Assembly: GCA_025765615.1 (NCBI GenBank)
Contig: JAIVFJ010000050.1
Location: forward strand, 248,001-312,000
Length of the DNA stretch: 64,000 nucleotides
Direction: 5' to 3'
DNA from: Zopfochytrium polystomum
Lineage: Eukaryota; Chytridiomycota; Chytridiomycetes; Chytridiales; Chytridiaceae
The notes under the pieces are model-generated. The model was given only the letters and a program-made list of their open reading frames with translations, did not search any database and had not been told where the DNA came from. Of this stretch, positions 10,990 to 21,499 are shown in pieces (positions within the stretch are counted from its first letter, which is position 1; each line of letters starts with the position of its first letter). Both the position numbers and the translations under genes were made by a program.

Positions 10990-11640
10990 TTTTCAGAGGG
11001 CAAGGAAGCCTTGAAGATGGCAGGGGTTAGAGTTCCACGTACGCTTCCCAGTTTCAAAGTTTGCCTCCTCTGTCCAAATAACCTTGGTCAAATCTTTGAC
11101 AGTCCAGTCCTTATGCTTGCAACCATTTGAAGGCAAGAAAGACGTCTTCTCTGAGACGTGGCTGTGAATTACTGTTGTAATGTAACAAGGGAAAATTTGA
11201 CATGAGTTCACGATTTTTCCAACAAATTGTCGCTTCAAATTGTCACTATTGTTGCAAGATATCTCAGAGCCGTTTGTTGCTCAAGCAAAATATTGTAGAT
11301 TATAGGCTGTAGACCGAGGGCTTTTTTGGGCATCCACTGCATGGAAGATCGACCAGGCTGCCTGACTTGTGAAACCCTTGATTACAAGATGGTATCAAAG
11401 CGGCTGATCTTACCAAGGCTTTATTCCTTTGCATGTAAGTGACAACTGTCTTGCATGTTCGCAGCATTGTGTTTTGTGTGAATCTGCTTCTCAGTTCTGA
11501 ATTTGGAGGTGATCTGAGAGATGGAGGCAGCATGTCCGAGACAATGGCACACGGATGGTGGTGGGAGGAAGCTGTTTTGACTCGGTTTAGCCATTTCCCA
11601 CTGTGGAGAGAGAGCGTGTGTGCCAAGGAGACAGACCCTC
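10990..11640 (-). pseudogene. Decayed Tc1/mariner-type transposase
   Basis: Minus-strand frames contain two landmarks of Tc1-like transposases in the right order. The end of the N-terminal helix-turn-helix is KSGSLVDLPCSGCPKKP (family pattern TGSVKDLPRSGRPKK). The first catalytic region is KDWTVKDLTKVIWTEEANFE (family pattern W-x-x-V-x-W-S-D-E). The Asp of that motif is replaced by Glu. The two lie in different frames with stops between them, so the gene is dead. No inverted terminal repeats were identified. Confidence 0.6.
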
Positions 11641-11709
11641 CTTTCTTTTTGGCGCATCTTTCTGCCTAGCCTTCGTCAGATGCACTGATAAACTCAGCTC
11701 TTCATAAGG

Positions 11710-11717
11710 TCTTCTGC
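11710..11717. repeat. 8-bp target-site duplication, left copy
   Basis: TCTTCTGC immediately outside the left terminal inverted repeat; identical to 19,050-19,057. An 8-bp duplication is the hallmark of hAT integration. Confidence 0.9.
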
Positions 11718-11733
11718 TAAGGATTCAAACCGA
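11718..11733 (+). repeat. hAT left terminal inverted repeat
   Basis: TAAGGATTCAAACCGA, perfect complement of the right end. Confidence 0.9.
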
Positions 11734-12071
11734 CGCCACGGGCCGGTTCTCAGGCCTGTCCCGAAACCGGCACCAACTCTCAGGCCAACTGAGGACCTTG
11801 TCCCGGGACGGCCTGAAGTTCCGAGGCCGGCCTGGGTTCCTGGACCGAGGCCAAGTTGGTTGGGACAAAAGACCCTGAAGACAAAGTAGACACAGAAGAC
11901 AAATGATAGACCCTTTGGCTTCATTCGGGATGCCTTGACCCACAAACGGCAAACCGACAGTACTGTGTGCCGAAAAAGAAAACAAGCAAGTGGGAATACG
12001 TCCACAGAAAGGGTATTCGAACAAAGGGGTCCAGCCCCTTGAGATCTTCCTGCGTGCAGATTGAGGCCAGA

Positions 12072-13127
12072 TTATCTCTCCGCTTTGTGCAGCTCGGCCT
12101 TCTCTTGGACGGCAGAAACGGGTTCCTTCTGGGCTTTTCCCTGCTTTTTGGACGCCGTCCGAGCCACCTTACATCGATGCAGCTGTTCAATGACATCAAC
12201 AAAGTCCGCGTTCGACCGTTCCGCATTGGAGAGAACCGCTTTCAGGTCTTCCTCTGTGATTTCTCTGCCCAGCGCGGTAACAAGGGTATTGACCGAGGGG
12301 CATTTGTTGTGGTGGCCCTTTGAAGACGGAGGATGAACGTGCCAAACGACGTCAAATATGAACGCCGCCACATCCCGCACGAGAGTTTGGGGATCGTAGC
12401 TCGTTTTCTGCCTCCAAATATTCATGACTTGAAGACGCAATTGCTTGTGCGGGTCGTCCTTCGTTGAGCTGAACAGGCAGAAAGTGTCCATGAAACATCG
12501 CAAGGCTGCTGCTAGCGCTGTGGTGTAGGGCGACAAAAGTTTTGAAACTTCCATCCCGACTGTTGTTTCGACCACCTTGAACCACGAAATTGACGACTTT
12601 CCCACGTCGAGGTCGATGAGCGTTTTGTCAGCCAGGCTGCGAGGACGCAGTCAGTCGCTAAGTTTAAACACAGCAAACTCAACTCAACTCACATCATGGA
12701 GCAGAACCTGCAAAATAGCAATGACTCTGCGAAAGCCTCACATCTTTGGCGGAGGGCATTTGCAGCGGCGAACGCGAGCGATCGTATCCTTGTTGAAAAG
12801 CAACGACCCTCCAGAATGCTTTCAAACACCATGGTCGATCAAGCTGATAAGAAGGTGGTTGTTGCGTCAGAAGCTTAAACGGCAGCAGAGTAGGTTCATG
12901 GTGGCAAAGCCACTAACCTTTGCAATCTCAAATGCGTTCTGGGCTGCTGTGATGCCCCAACTCAGAGGAAGCAGGCAAAAGCCACCAAGGAACTCCTGCA
13001 AGCTCTCCCACAGTTCCACAAGTTTGGCGCATTTTCCTCCCACATCTTGAACTTGAACGTCAGCCACAGCTCCCACACGGATGCAGACGTAAAAAAAGAA
13101 TACTCGGTTATTTTGCATCCTCGACAA
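12072..13127 (-). CDS. Unknown multi-exon protein inside the hAT element
   Basis: Three minus-strand coding blocks. Block 1 (13,127-12,918) reads CAKLVELWESLQEFLGGF and ends AQNAFEIAK before a donor GTTAGT. Block 2 (about 12,830-12,693) reads VFESILEGRCFSTRIRSLAF and ends at a donor GTGAGT. Block 3 (12,636-12,072) follows a CAG acceptor, joins block 2 in frame, and reads LADKTLIDLDVGKSSISWFK to LHKAER-stop. The join of blocks 1 and 2 is not resolved. The protein is mostly helical with a Lys/Ala/Glu-rich tail. I recognise no family. It is divergent to the transposase gene, so the two could share a control region at 13.1-13.7 kb. It may be an accessory transposon protein or another captured host gene. 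Confidence 0.5.
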
Positions 13128-13654
13128 CCCGCCAGATTGAACATGGTGATTTTTGCCTCCCCCAGTTTGGTTTGCGCTTTCCAGTTACTCCGGCTCGGTT
13201 GTCTTGTTCAAATCACACATACTTCGTCATTTTGTTTCGAAGTGGGACGGGGATCGACTTTCGTTTGTGGTTTTCACCAAGGAGGAGTTTGCGAAGGAAG
13301 GAGCGTTCGTCAACTGGGGTTGAGTGAGTTCGGTCTTGGAGTTATTTTTCTTTTGTCAGCCTCATGTCTGAAGATTGTTTACATGATACATCGAACTGGG
13401 AATTTTGGCGTCGGAGATTATTTTTTTTGTTTGCAAAGTATAGTCAACAAAATTGGGATGCATGGTTGGACCAACTTGGCCGAGGGACAAGCAGATCTGC
13501 GATCATCTCGCAAAGAGATCAAACCCGAAATCAGACACTGCTTCAGGCGCAGGAAAGAGATCATCCACTCAAACAACTGCAGCAGCCATGTAATATTTAC
13601 CCTTCGCTCCTCGAAGCTGCTACGGTCTAGGTCAGCACAAATATTCCACGCTGA

Positions 13655-15150
13655 TTGCAGCTTGCTTCATCCTTCCCCACGGCCACCCCAGCAAACAGCG
13701 TTCGCCCTGCCTTCGAGTCGGAACGCACCACCTGCGCCCCATCCAGAGGAGCGGGGGAACCAAAGTTGTCAGCAGACCGCTTCAGTCCCGTCCACACCAG
13801 CATTATCTTGCAAAAGTTCCTTGAGGAATCGTGTGGGTTGTCTTCTCTGCAGTCTGCATTTCCGTCTGATCGTTGCCTCATTCAGCAACAGCGAGTGATG
13901 CGCCACTCTCTGATTGGTCTGCAAGATCATCTTCCCCTCTCTTCATCCAATCCGACTTTCCTGAGGAAGCCGCAGAAAACAGTCAGGTCGCGATGGGAAC
14001 GCCCGAGCCCATCTCCTTTCTTGCTTTGTTGGAGGCTGATCGTGCTGCAGCAGATGAGACCTCCGTTCCTCTGAATCCTCTGAATCCGAAATCGACAGAC
14101 GGGGTTGATGATCTGATGAGCGTTGTTGTTGCCTCGGATTTTCAGAAAGGTCTCTTCGATTGTTTTGCCAAGACCAGAAAGGTCCATTTTCTAATCCAGC
14201 ATCTCGCTCTTCAGTCAAAGGGAAAGGACGAGAAACCACTCCTCGCCACCAGCTGGTGGGTGCCTTCAAACGGGTACGCTCCTCTTTGGGATCGCCTTCA
14301 ACCGCTGGACCTCCTAAAGCTGGATTGAGTTGGACGTCCGAGTCGTCGAGTTCCATTCCAGGTCCCTCGCCTCGTTCAACATCGTCCGGCTCACTCAATC
14401 AGCCATCGGTGCTCTCAATTTCTTCGTTGGCGGAACCTTCTGCGGACCAAGCTTCCTCCGAATCTGAGAACGACAGCAAAGAGCAGAAGCAGCGATCGCT
14501 CTTTTGGGTCCACTTCACAAACGCAAAAACGCCAAACGGCAAGCCCGGAGCAAAGTGCAACAAGTGCGGGCTTGTCGTCAGCCAGTCTGGAAGTTCCACG
14601 AGCTCCATGAGCAAGCATCTTCGCCGCAAGCATCTTGACATTTCCAAAAGCGTCATACCTGTTCCCGCCACAAAGAAGGTTGTCTGACCCATGGATCGGC
14701 ATGTTGAACACTCCTCTCGGGTCGTCGAACCGTTGACAACCGATCAGATTGGTCGACTTCGGAAGCTGATGGCAGATTTGGTGGTGAAGGAGGAGCTGAA
14801 GTTTGTGATTGTTCAGTCACCTGCCCTGAGGGATTTTTTGGAAGAAGTCCGGCCTGGCGTCAGCGAGTTCCTCACATCGTCAACGACGCTGGTAAACTAC
14901 ATCTCAGAGTACAGCCACAACCTTCGCAGTCTGCTCCGGGAGTCTTTCGCCGCATCCAGGAACAAGATCTTGCTCACTATGGACAGTGCCACTCGAGGCC
15001 GACACAGGGTCCTCGCCATAACTGGTAACTTTGCCTGCTCTTGCTGATTTTTTTTCCGGTTCTGACTCTTTGCAGCTCACTTCATCGACGACGAATGGCA
15101 GATGCGGAGTTTGCTTCTCCGGTTTGCAAAATTGCCCTATTCAATAAATT
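13655..15150 (+). pseudogene. hAT transposase, N-terminal part (BED finger)
   Basis: The N-terminal Ser/Pro-rich part (13,655-14,450) probably contains an intron near 14,110-14,210. A BED zinc finger follows at about 14,500-14,640: SLFWVHFT, then CNKCG, then SMSKHLRRKH. The frame is stopped once by TGA at 14,685-14,687 and continues in the same frame with LTTDQIGRLRKLMADLVVKE, PALRDFLEEVRPGV and KILLTMDSATRGRHRVLAIT. That last segment is the start of the RNase-H-like core. A small intron (about 15,026-15,075) leads to HFIDDEWQMRSLLLRFAKLP, after which homology ends near 15,135 where the cargo begins. The middle of the catalytic domain is missing. Confidence 0.75.
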
Positions 15151-15203
15151 TACGTATACGGACGGTGAGCTCTTTTAATCAACTCAACGTGTGTTTTTTG
15201 GTG

Positions 15204-15804
15204 TTACGACAGTTTGTAACTGCCGGTGTCGCCGTTCCCGGCTGGGACTCCCATCGCTTCTCTTGACGCGGCTTCTCCTTCAAGAACGACGTGGGCAATA
15301 GCGTAGTCTCCATCGTGCGAAATGCTAACATGCGCAGCTCCGATACGTTGACTCGCTAATACTTCCCGCTCCAACACTAGAGTGGGCTTCCCTGTGGTAG
15401 CGACCAATTAATATATATCCATTTCCGGCAACACAATGAAAATTCGTCTTACCACTTGCACTTGAAAGAACCGACACTTGACTCCAACCCAGGTGGAAGT
15501 GCGGCTGCATTGCTTTGAATGCTGCCTCTTTCGCGGCAAATCGACCACCTAAAAACTGCACCACGCGACGCGCGCCAACGGGCTCACCAACGAGATCGGC
15601 ATTAACACCGGTGCCCAACTGCGTAACTGGTAGGGGTCGGTCAAGGTCAAGATCAGCTACGCCGCTGAAGCGCCCTCGGAAGTCAGCCAGTTCGCGTGGG
15701 CTAAGAATGCGCGCTGCGAATCGGCCGGGCGCTGTGCGCATAAGCAAGGCTTGGATACGTGAAAGGCTCACAATATCAGTTCCTATTCCGACGATCATGG
15801 TCAT
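15204..15804 (-). CDS. PPT2: AcpS-type 4'-phosphopantetheinyl transferase
   Basis: Transfers phosphopantetheine from CoA to a serine of acyl carrier protein; in fungi the AcpS-like enzyme serves mitochondrial ACP. Exon 1 is 15,804-15,453 and exon 2 is 15,391-15,204, with a 61-nt GTAAGA...CACAG intron whose phases agree. Product 179 aa. Conserved motifs: MIVGIGTDIVSLSRI near the start (metal-binding Asp), FLGGRFAAKEAAFKA (Lys-Glu-Ala signature) and VSISHDGDYAIAHVVLE near the C-terminus. Two close ATG codons are possible starts. The reading frame is intact although the gene lies inside a transposon, between the two pieces of its transposase. The symbol is by analogy with yeast Ppt2. Confidence 0.88.
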
Positions 15805-16168
15805 CTAAAGCAAGTCCCGACGGCGTCAACGCTTTGTGGAAGTAAGATCCCGTGTCGATGAGTTCAAGCAGGCTTTGCAAGCACTCTTTTCATAGAAAAA
15901 GAGTTTCGTTTCTCGAGATGAGTAGCGGTGGGTGTATCTGAACAACTGCTGCACGTCTATGAGCAACGGAAGAAAATGTCCAAAATGAGGAATACCTATT
16001 CTCAAGAAAGAGCTTCTTTATTATTTGTTGATAGAGGTAAATGGAACTAAACCTGAAGAAGCCGCCCGACTATGAGCGACAGGAAGAAAGAAATCGAAAA
16101 ATGCGGAAAACCTTCAAACCAAAGAAAGAAACACGAAGTTAAACTTATCAAACCGAACAATGATAAGG

Positions 16169-16172
<4 letters not shown>

Positions 16173-16241
<69 letters not shown>
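16173..16241. repeat. (AG)n microsatellite, about 69 bp
   Basis: Uninterrupted AG dinucleotides between the AcpS and SulP genes. Translations of this region are pure repeat and not coding. Confidence 0.95.
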
Positions 16242-16242
<1 letters not shown>

Positions 16243-16790
16243 GGAGGGAGAGGGAGTGATGGCGCTGAACGTAACTCAAAGCCGTGAGCGCACGAAGAGT
16301 TTGGTTTGGTGGTCACGTGATTCTCTTTCGGGTCTCCTGTCGTGGACGCCGATCGTGGATCGGCAGCTTCAGCCCGGCCGCAAAAGGGTCATTGCAAGAT
16401 CGTGATCGCGACGTTTGATTGAGGTCCAGACTCGCGAATCAACGACCCCTCGTGGCCTCCCACCATTTTGGACTTTGGGAAGGATGGACTGCGCGATGGC
16501 AAGGTGGGTGTGGTGAGGATGATGGGCCACTAACCTATTCGAACAGGACAATATTTTGGAGCGAAAATGCGGAGCTGACAAGGGTGCAAAAGTACACCAG
16601 TCTGTTGCAAAGGTATGCCGTTTGCGTGAATTTATTGTCGCCATAATGGAACACTTGGACAAGAAGGATGTGGGTCGTGAGTCGTGTGCGTACCCAAACA
16701 TGTGGAGTAGAAATAGAGAAAGAAACAAAAGGGTGAGACCTCCCGTGGACTCGATTCCCACCCCAAAATAAATATTCCAACATAGAAGGC

Positions 16791-18510
16791 CTAGCTTGTG
16801 AGGAACTGCGTCTCGGCCGTTAAAACCTCTGCAGTCTCCAAGTCGGCCGCGTTGACGCCCTCATCTACCGAAAGGTGGAAGAACCTCCCGTTCCACCCGT
16901 CCTCCAATGACACGGCGTCCTCCTGCTGCTGCACCGTCCCCGCGACGACGGGGTCCCGCGCCGCAGCAGCGCTCTCGGGAACGTCCCACAGCGTCTTGAG
17001 TTGGTCGCGACGGACGTGGGCAAAATGGAATGGCACGCGGCGTCCGGCGAAGCGGTGAAGGTCGTCGCGGAGGTCCAGCAGCATCTGCAGGCCGGTATAG
17101 TCGACCGCATTTACCGCGGAAAAGTCAAAGACGACGGCGCGCAGCGGGGGCAACTGTGCTGGGGCGCGGAGGCGCTCGCGGTCATAACTGCCGAGAGAAG
17201 AGGCGGATGCGGTATTGGCAGCGGCGGCAGCGCGGGCGGCACGCTCCTCCGTGTCGTCATCCCAGCTGCGCTCGCCTTTTGACCGGGCCACACCCGTGTA
17301 CCGGAAGGACTTGAGGATCTGCGCTTTCAGCGTCGAGGCGATATACGACGAGTTGGGGTATGTGAGGGCTTCGTACGGTCGGAATACGATAATGCCAGGG
17401 GGAGTCGGGAGCAGTGTCTTGTTGATCTGAGAGTACCCTTCGCCTTCAGCGTCAATCCAACCGGCAGTCTCAGTTCTGGACAGAAGCCGCGCTTTAGGGC
17501 GTGCAATTCGAACGAGCAGCACAACCAGGGAGAAAGCGACGGACGAATAGATGGCAATTTCGATGGTGGAGAAGAAAGTGACGACAAGCGCAATCCAGAA
17601 ACAGATAAAATCTACAAAATGGGACCTGAAAAGATGGGCGATGGTCCGCGGCGATGCAAACAGGTCCGTTACGGCCGCAGATATAACAGCCGCGAGAACG
17701 GAATTGGGAATGTAGTAGAAGGCGTCCGTCAAGGTATACAATGCAAGCAGAATGATGACAGCAGTGAAAAATGCAGCCATTGGACTGCGGACGCCAGACT
17801 GCGACTTGATAGCGGAACGAGAGAAGGACCCAGTGGCCGGATACGCGCCTAGAAAAGCGCCGACAAAGTTCGAAACACCAATGGCAACGATTTCCTGGTT
17901 GACGTCCGGGTTGTAACCGTTAATCCGACCATACGACTTTGCCACGGCGATATGTTCCAAGATCGATACAATCATGGCTGCTGGAACAGCCTTCAGGACC
18001 GTTGCCAAGTAGGAAGGCGCCAAATTGGGTTGAGGTAGACCAGAGAGGCCTTTGGGAACCGTACCAACAATCGATATCGTGATGGAGTTGTGAACAGCGT
18101 ACGAGATAGCGGTGAACAGAATCACCGCAAACCCGTTGCGCATAATGCCCACAAATCGAAAGAGGGGCCATTTTTTCGCAAGATGAGCGCATGTGAACTT
18201 GATTGCCAGAATGAACACAAGCGCAGCGAGTCCAAAGATCAAGTCGTATTTGCTCTTTGGCAGTTCACCAAGCTTTCGCAGGAACGATCCAAGTACTTGC
18301 CATGGGGCTTGGGTCGTGTCGATGCCTTTGATTCCGCAAAGCGTCCCCAGTTGCCCAATTATAATTTGGACGCCTGCTCCAGTTGTGAAGCCGACAATCA
18401 CAGGTATCGGGACAAAGTCAACGACGAGGCCGAATCGGAAAAGACCGAGGAAAAGCTGAAAGACGCCGAAAGACAACACGGAGGCGCAGGCCGATGCTTC
18501 GCCATGAGGA
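16791..18510 (-). pseudogene. SulP/SLC26 sulfate permease, 5'-truncated
   Basis: Anion transporter of the plasma membrane with a membrane core and a cytosolic STAS domain. The frame reads hydrophobic helices such as LVVDFVPIPVIVGFTTGAGV and GIMRNGFAVILFTAISYAV, the core region VGAFLGAYPATGSFSRSAIK (SulP signature), and a C-terminal STAS domain (AVVFDFSAVNAVDYTGLQML, then DLRDDLHRFAG). A full SulP starts about 120-150 residues earlier with the first helices; here homology stops near 18,510. Beyond that point the minus-strand frame stays open to 18,779 only because it runs antisense over the hAT transposase. The promoter-proximal part is therefore missing and the gene is probably non-functional. 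No internal stop is seen. Confidence 0.85.
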
Positions 18511-18554
18511 TTCGGACTCTTTCCAAAAGGAAAGAAGGACCCGGATACTGTTGG

Positions 18555-18955
18555 AAAACGAGACAGTCCTCTCACTGTGGTCATCAAGAAGGTCCGGGCC
18601 CTTGCTCGAAAGCTGCGGCACTCCCCTCGGCTCCAGTCGTTCTTTGATACTGCAGCAGCAGCAGCGGAGCAAATCACAAGGTCCAAAAGACCAAAATTCC
18701 TCTGGACAGCAGGACGCGATGGAACAGCGCGTTGCAGTTGCTGAAGACGTATTTGGAGCTGTCGCCTGCCATTGACCACTTCCTCAACGAGCTTCTGCAG
18801 TCTGATCAGGGCATACGAAGCCTGAGACTGACTGCTGCGGAGATCGATCTGGCAAAAAAGATTGTCCTGTTCCTGGAAGTGTTTGCTTCAGTATCGATGA
18901 CTCTTGGGGCAGAGAAGTACCCGACACTGTCGAGTGCTGTGAGGCCACAGCAGTT
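18555..18955 (+). pseudogene. hAT transposase, C-terminal part
   Basis: Reads VVIKKVRALARKLRHSPRLQ, then shifts frame by one base within a short (GCA)n tract near 18,650-18,665, then KTKIPLDSRTRWNSALQLLK and LELSPAIDHFLNELLQ, followed by VFASVSMTLGAEKYPTLSSA. TRWNS is the hAT signature before the C-terminal dimerisation region. After PTLSSAV homology ends and the GC-rich subterminal DNA begins, so the last part is missing too. Confidence 0.75.
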
Positions 18956-19033
18956 GGTCCAAAATCTTTGGATCGGGACCGGGGATTGCCCGGACCGAGG
19001 ACCGGTCCGTTGGTCTGTCTCAAGACAAGACAT

Positions 19034-19049
19034 TCGGTTTGAATCCTTA
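19034..19049 (-). repeat. hAT right terminal inverted repeat
   Basis: TCGGTTTGAATCCTTA, perfect complement of 11,718-11,733, followed directly by the right copy of the target-site duplication (19,050-19,057). Confidence 0.9.
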
Positions 19050-19158
19050 TCTTCTGCCATCACCAGTGGTTTAATTGTATCACCAATCTGCGCATTGCAA
19101 GGAGGACGAAGCAAGTTCTCTTCCTGCTTTCTCGTTGCAACACACTGGCCAAAATAAC

Positions 19159-21314
19159 TGTTGAGATTCGACCCACAGGGTGCACTACGCCCTTTACTGA
19201 TGATCCCTTTGAGAACTCCATCCAATCACATTGGATGGGGTGTTTGAAGGGCTCAGTAGATTCAATACTTGAATGGGGCGCTCGGAAGGGCTAATCTGTT
19301 CTCAATAAAAAGAGATAGGCAAAGGCGGCTGTTGTTCTAGCTTTGTTCATCCTACCGGTAGGAACAATGCAATTAGAACATGCACAAAAACGTTCAAACT
19401 AAGCACTCTGCACATGTAACACAGCACAGCAAGAATGCAGAAGCAGTGTACCACTGCCCCATGCTCGGAATTCCGCTCTCTGCATCGGAATTGCGCTTCC
19501 TGATCTGTAATTCCTCTCTATGCATCGGAATTCCGCTCCCTGATCCGGAATTCCAGCTTTCCTGCTGTGCTGTGCAATCTGAGCAATGCAACAGGCATTT
19601 AGGAATCAGGGATTGCACCAATCACTGCATTTCTAAAAGTGAGATAAAAACTGAGCTCACCAGAGATTGCACCAGTCATTGGATTTCTAAAAACAAGGAA
19701 AAAAGCGGCTTGTTTCTCAAACAAGCTTCCTGATTTGGAAACAACCAAACCAATTTACAAGCAACTGTTTCTCAAACAAGCTGTAAATTGGTTCCTGGTG
19801 GTACTCAGCCCAGACAAAGTGCTCAGCCCAAGGTGGTACTCAGCCCTGGCTGGTACTTAGCCCAGGGTGGTGCACAGCCCAGGCTGGTACTCAGCCCTGG
19901 GTGGTGCTCAGCCCAGGCTGGTACTTAGCCCTGGCTGGTACTCAGCCCTGAGTGATACCCAGCCCTGGGTGGTACTCAGCCCTGAATGGGTACTTAGCCC
20001 AGGATGGGGGTTTGTGCTCAGCCTGTTTTATCTCATTTCTGTGTCCTGCCCTGTGCAGCCCACTTCTCCCTCTGTTTTCTGATGGCTCCAACCTGCAGGA
20101 GTATAAAAGCAGCAACCTCTCACAGAGATCAAACAAGGAATCCAACCCCCTCCTTGCTGCTTTGACAGAATCCAGTGCAAAACAAGCCACTCTCTCTTCC
20201 TCCATTTGCTCTCTCTTCCATCTCTGCCCACTCACTCCTCTCTCCTCTCTACATCCTCTCACTCCTCTGCAGTGATGATGGAAAAGGGAGAGGAGTGAAG
20301 GATGGAGAGAGGAGAGAGGAGTGAGTGGGCAGAGATGGAAGAGAGAGCAAATGGAGGAAGAGAGATTGGCTTGTTTTGCACTGGATTCTGTCAAAGCAGC
20401 AAGGAGGGGGTTGGATTCTTTTTTTGATCTCTGTGAGAGGTTGCTGCTTTTATACTCCTGCAGGTTGGAGCCATCAGAAAACAGAGGGAGCAGTGGGCTG
20501 CACAGAGCAGGCCACAGAAATGAGATAAAACAGGCTGAGCACCAACCCCCATCCTGGGCTAAGTACCCATTCAGGGCTGAGTACCACCCAGTGCTGGGCA
20601 TCACTCAGGGCTGAATACCAGCCAGGGCTGAGTACCACCTTGGGCTGAGCACTTTGTCTGGGCTGAGTACCACCAGGAACCAATTTACAGCTTGTTTGAG
20701 AAACAGTTGCTTGTAAATTGGTTTGGTTGTTTCCAAATCAGGAAGCTTGTTTGAGAAACAAGCCGCTTTTTTCCTTGTTTTTAGAAATCCAATGACTGGT
20801 GCAATCTCTGGTGAGCTCAGTTTTTATCTCACTTTTAGAAATGCAGTGATTGGTGCAATCCCTGATTCCTAAATGCCTGTTGCATTGCTCAGATTGCACA
20901 GCACAGCAGGAAAGCTGGAATTCCGGATCAGGGAGCGGAATTCCGATGCATAGAGAGGAATTACAGATCAGGAAGCGCAATTCCGATGCAGAGAGCGGAA
21001 TTCCGAGCATGGGGCAGTGGTACACTGCTTCTGCATTCTTGCTGTGCTGTGTTACATGTGCAGAGTGCTTAGTTTGAACGTTTTTGTGCATGTTCTAATT
21101 GCATTGTTCCTACCGGTAGGATGAACAAAGCTAGAACAACAGCCGCCTTTGCCTATCTCTTTTTATTGAGAACAGATTAGCCCTTCCGAGCGCCCCATTC
21201 AAGTATTGAATCTACTGAGCCCTTCAAACACCCCATCCAATGTGATTGGATGGAAAGTACTCAAAGGGATCATCAGTAACGGGCGTAGTGTACCCTGTGG
21301 GTCGAATCTCAACA
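19159..21314. repeat. Near-palindrome of two Copia 5' ends
   Basis: The left arm (19,159-about 20,267) starts TGTTGAGATTCGACCCAC, runs through a whole LTR and the 5' leader. The right arm (about 20,288-21,314) is its inverted copy, ending GTCGAATCTCAACA. The centre is a 20-nt spacer around 20,268-20,287 flanked by CACTCCTCT/AGAGGAGTG. The right arm matches 30,560-31,711, the 5' LTR and leader of the full-length Copia element. Arms are slightly different in length because of minisatellite changes. No target duplication is seen at the outer ends. No gene is encoded; the apparent mirror-image reading frames are artefacts of the inversion. Confidence 0.85.
19800..20010. repeat. 17-bp minisatellite in Copia LTR/leader
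   Basis: Variants of a 17-bp unit GGTGGTACTCAGCCCTG / GCTGGTACTTAGCCCAG are repeated about twelve times. The same array in inverted orientation occurs at 20,550-20,680, 23,915-24,010 and 30,850-31,060, with different copy numbers. Confidence 0.8.
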
Positions 21315-21499
21315 GGATGGCAGAACAGAAAGGACAGACCACACTAACAAAAATGGATGGGGGCACATATTGAACTTCAGAGGTAAAAGAAAATGAGTCA
21401 AAGTAATTAAAAAGAACAAAGAAGAAAACAGCTTCACAGATCAGAAAAAATGAGTCGGAGGTAAGAAAACCAATGCAACTCAGATGGTATTCACTGAGA

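Larger units (their letters stand above)
11718..19049 (+). mobile_element. hAT-type DNA transposon with cargo genes, 7,332 bp
   Basis: The ends are a perfect 16-bp inverted repeat, TAAGGATTCAAACCGA at 11,718-11,733 and its complement at 19,034-19,049, flanked on both sides by the 8-bp duplication TCTTCTGC. The regions just inside both ends (11,734-11,860 and 18,965-19,030) are rich in CCGG, GGACC and GGCC, as are many hAT subterminal regions. Inside lie a plus-strand BED-finger hAT transposase in two separated pieces, an AcpS gene, a 5'-truncated SulP gene, and an antisense multi-exon gene of unknown function. The transposase is broken, so movement would need another source of transposase. 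Whether the cargo was captured before or inserted after transposition is not decided by the sequence. Confidence 0.85.

Noticed and set aside
13047..13898. Plus-strand 283-codon frame upstream of the hAT transposase
   Set aside because: Composition and lack of motifs suggest chance; its first part is antisense to a better-supported exon.
18490..18550. RCFA motif of hAT transposases at the SulP junction
   Set aside because: RCFAM matches only four residues, is followed by unlike sequence, and overlaps the SulP reading; probably coincidence.
20321..20614. Mirror-image frames on both strands in the palindrome (also at 19,942-20,604 and 30,486-30,905)
   Set aside because: These are translations of Copia leader and minisatellite repeated in inverted orientation, not genes.
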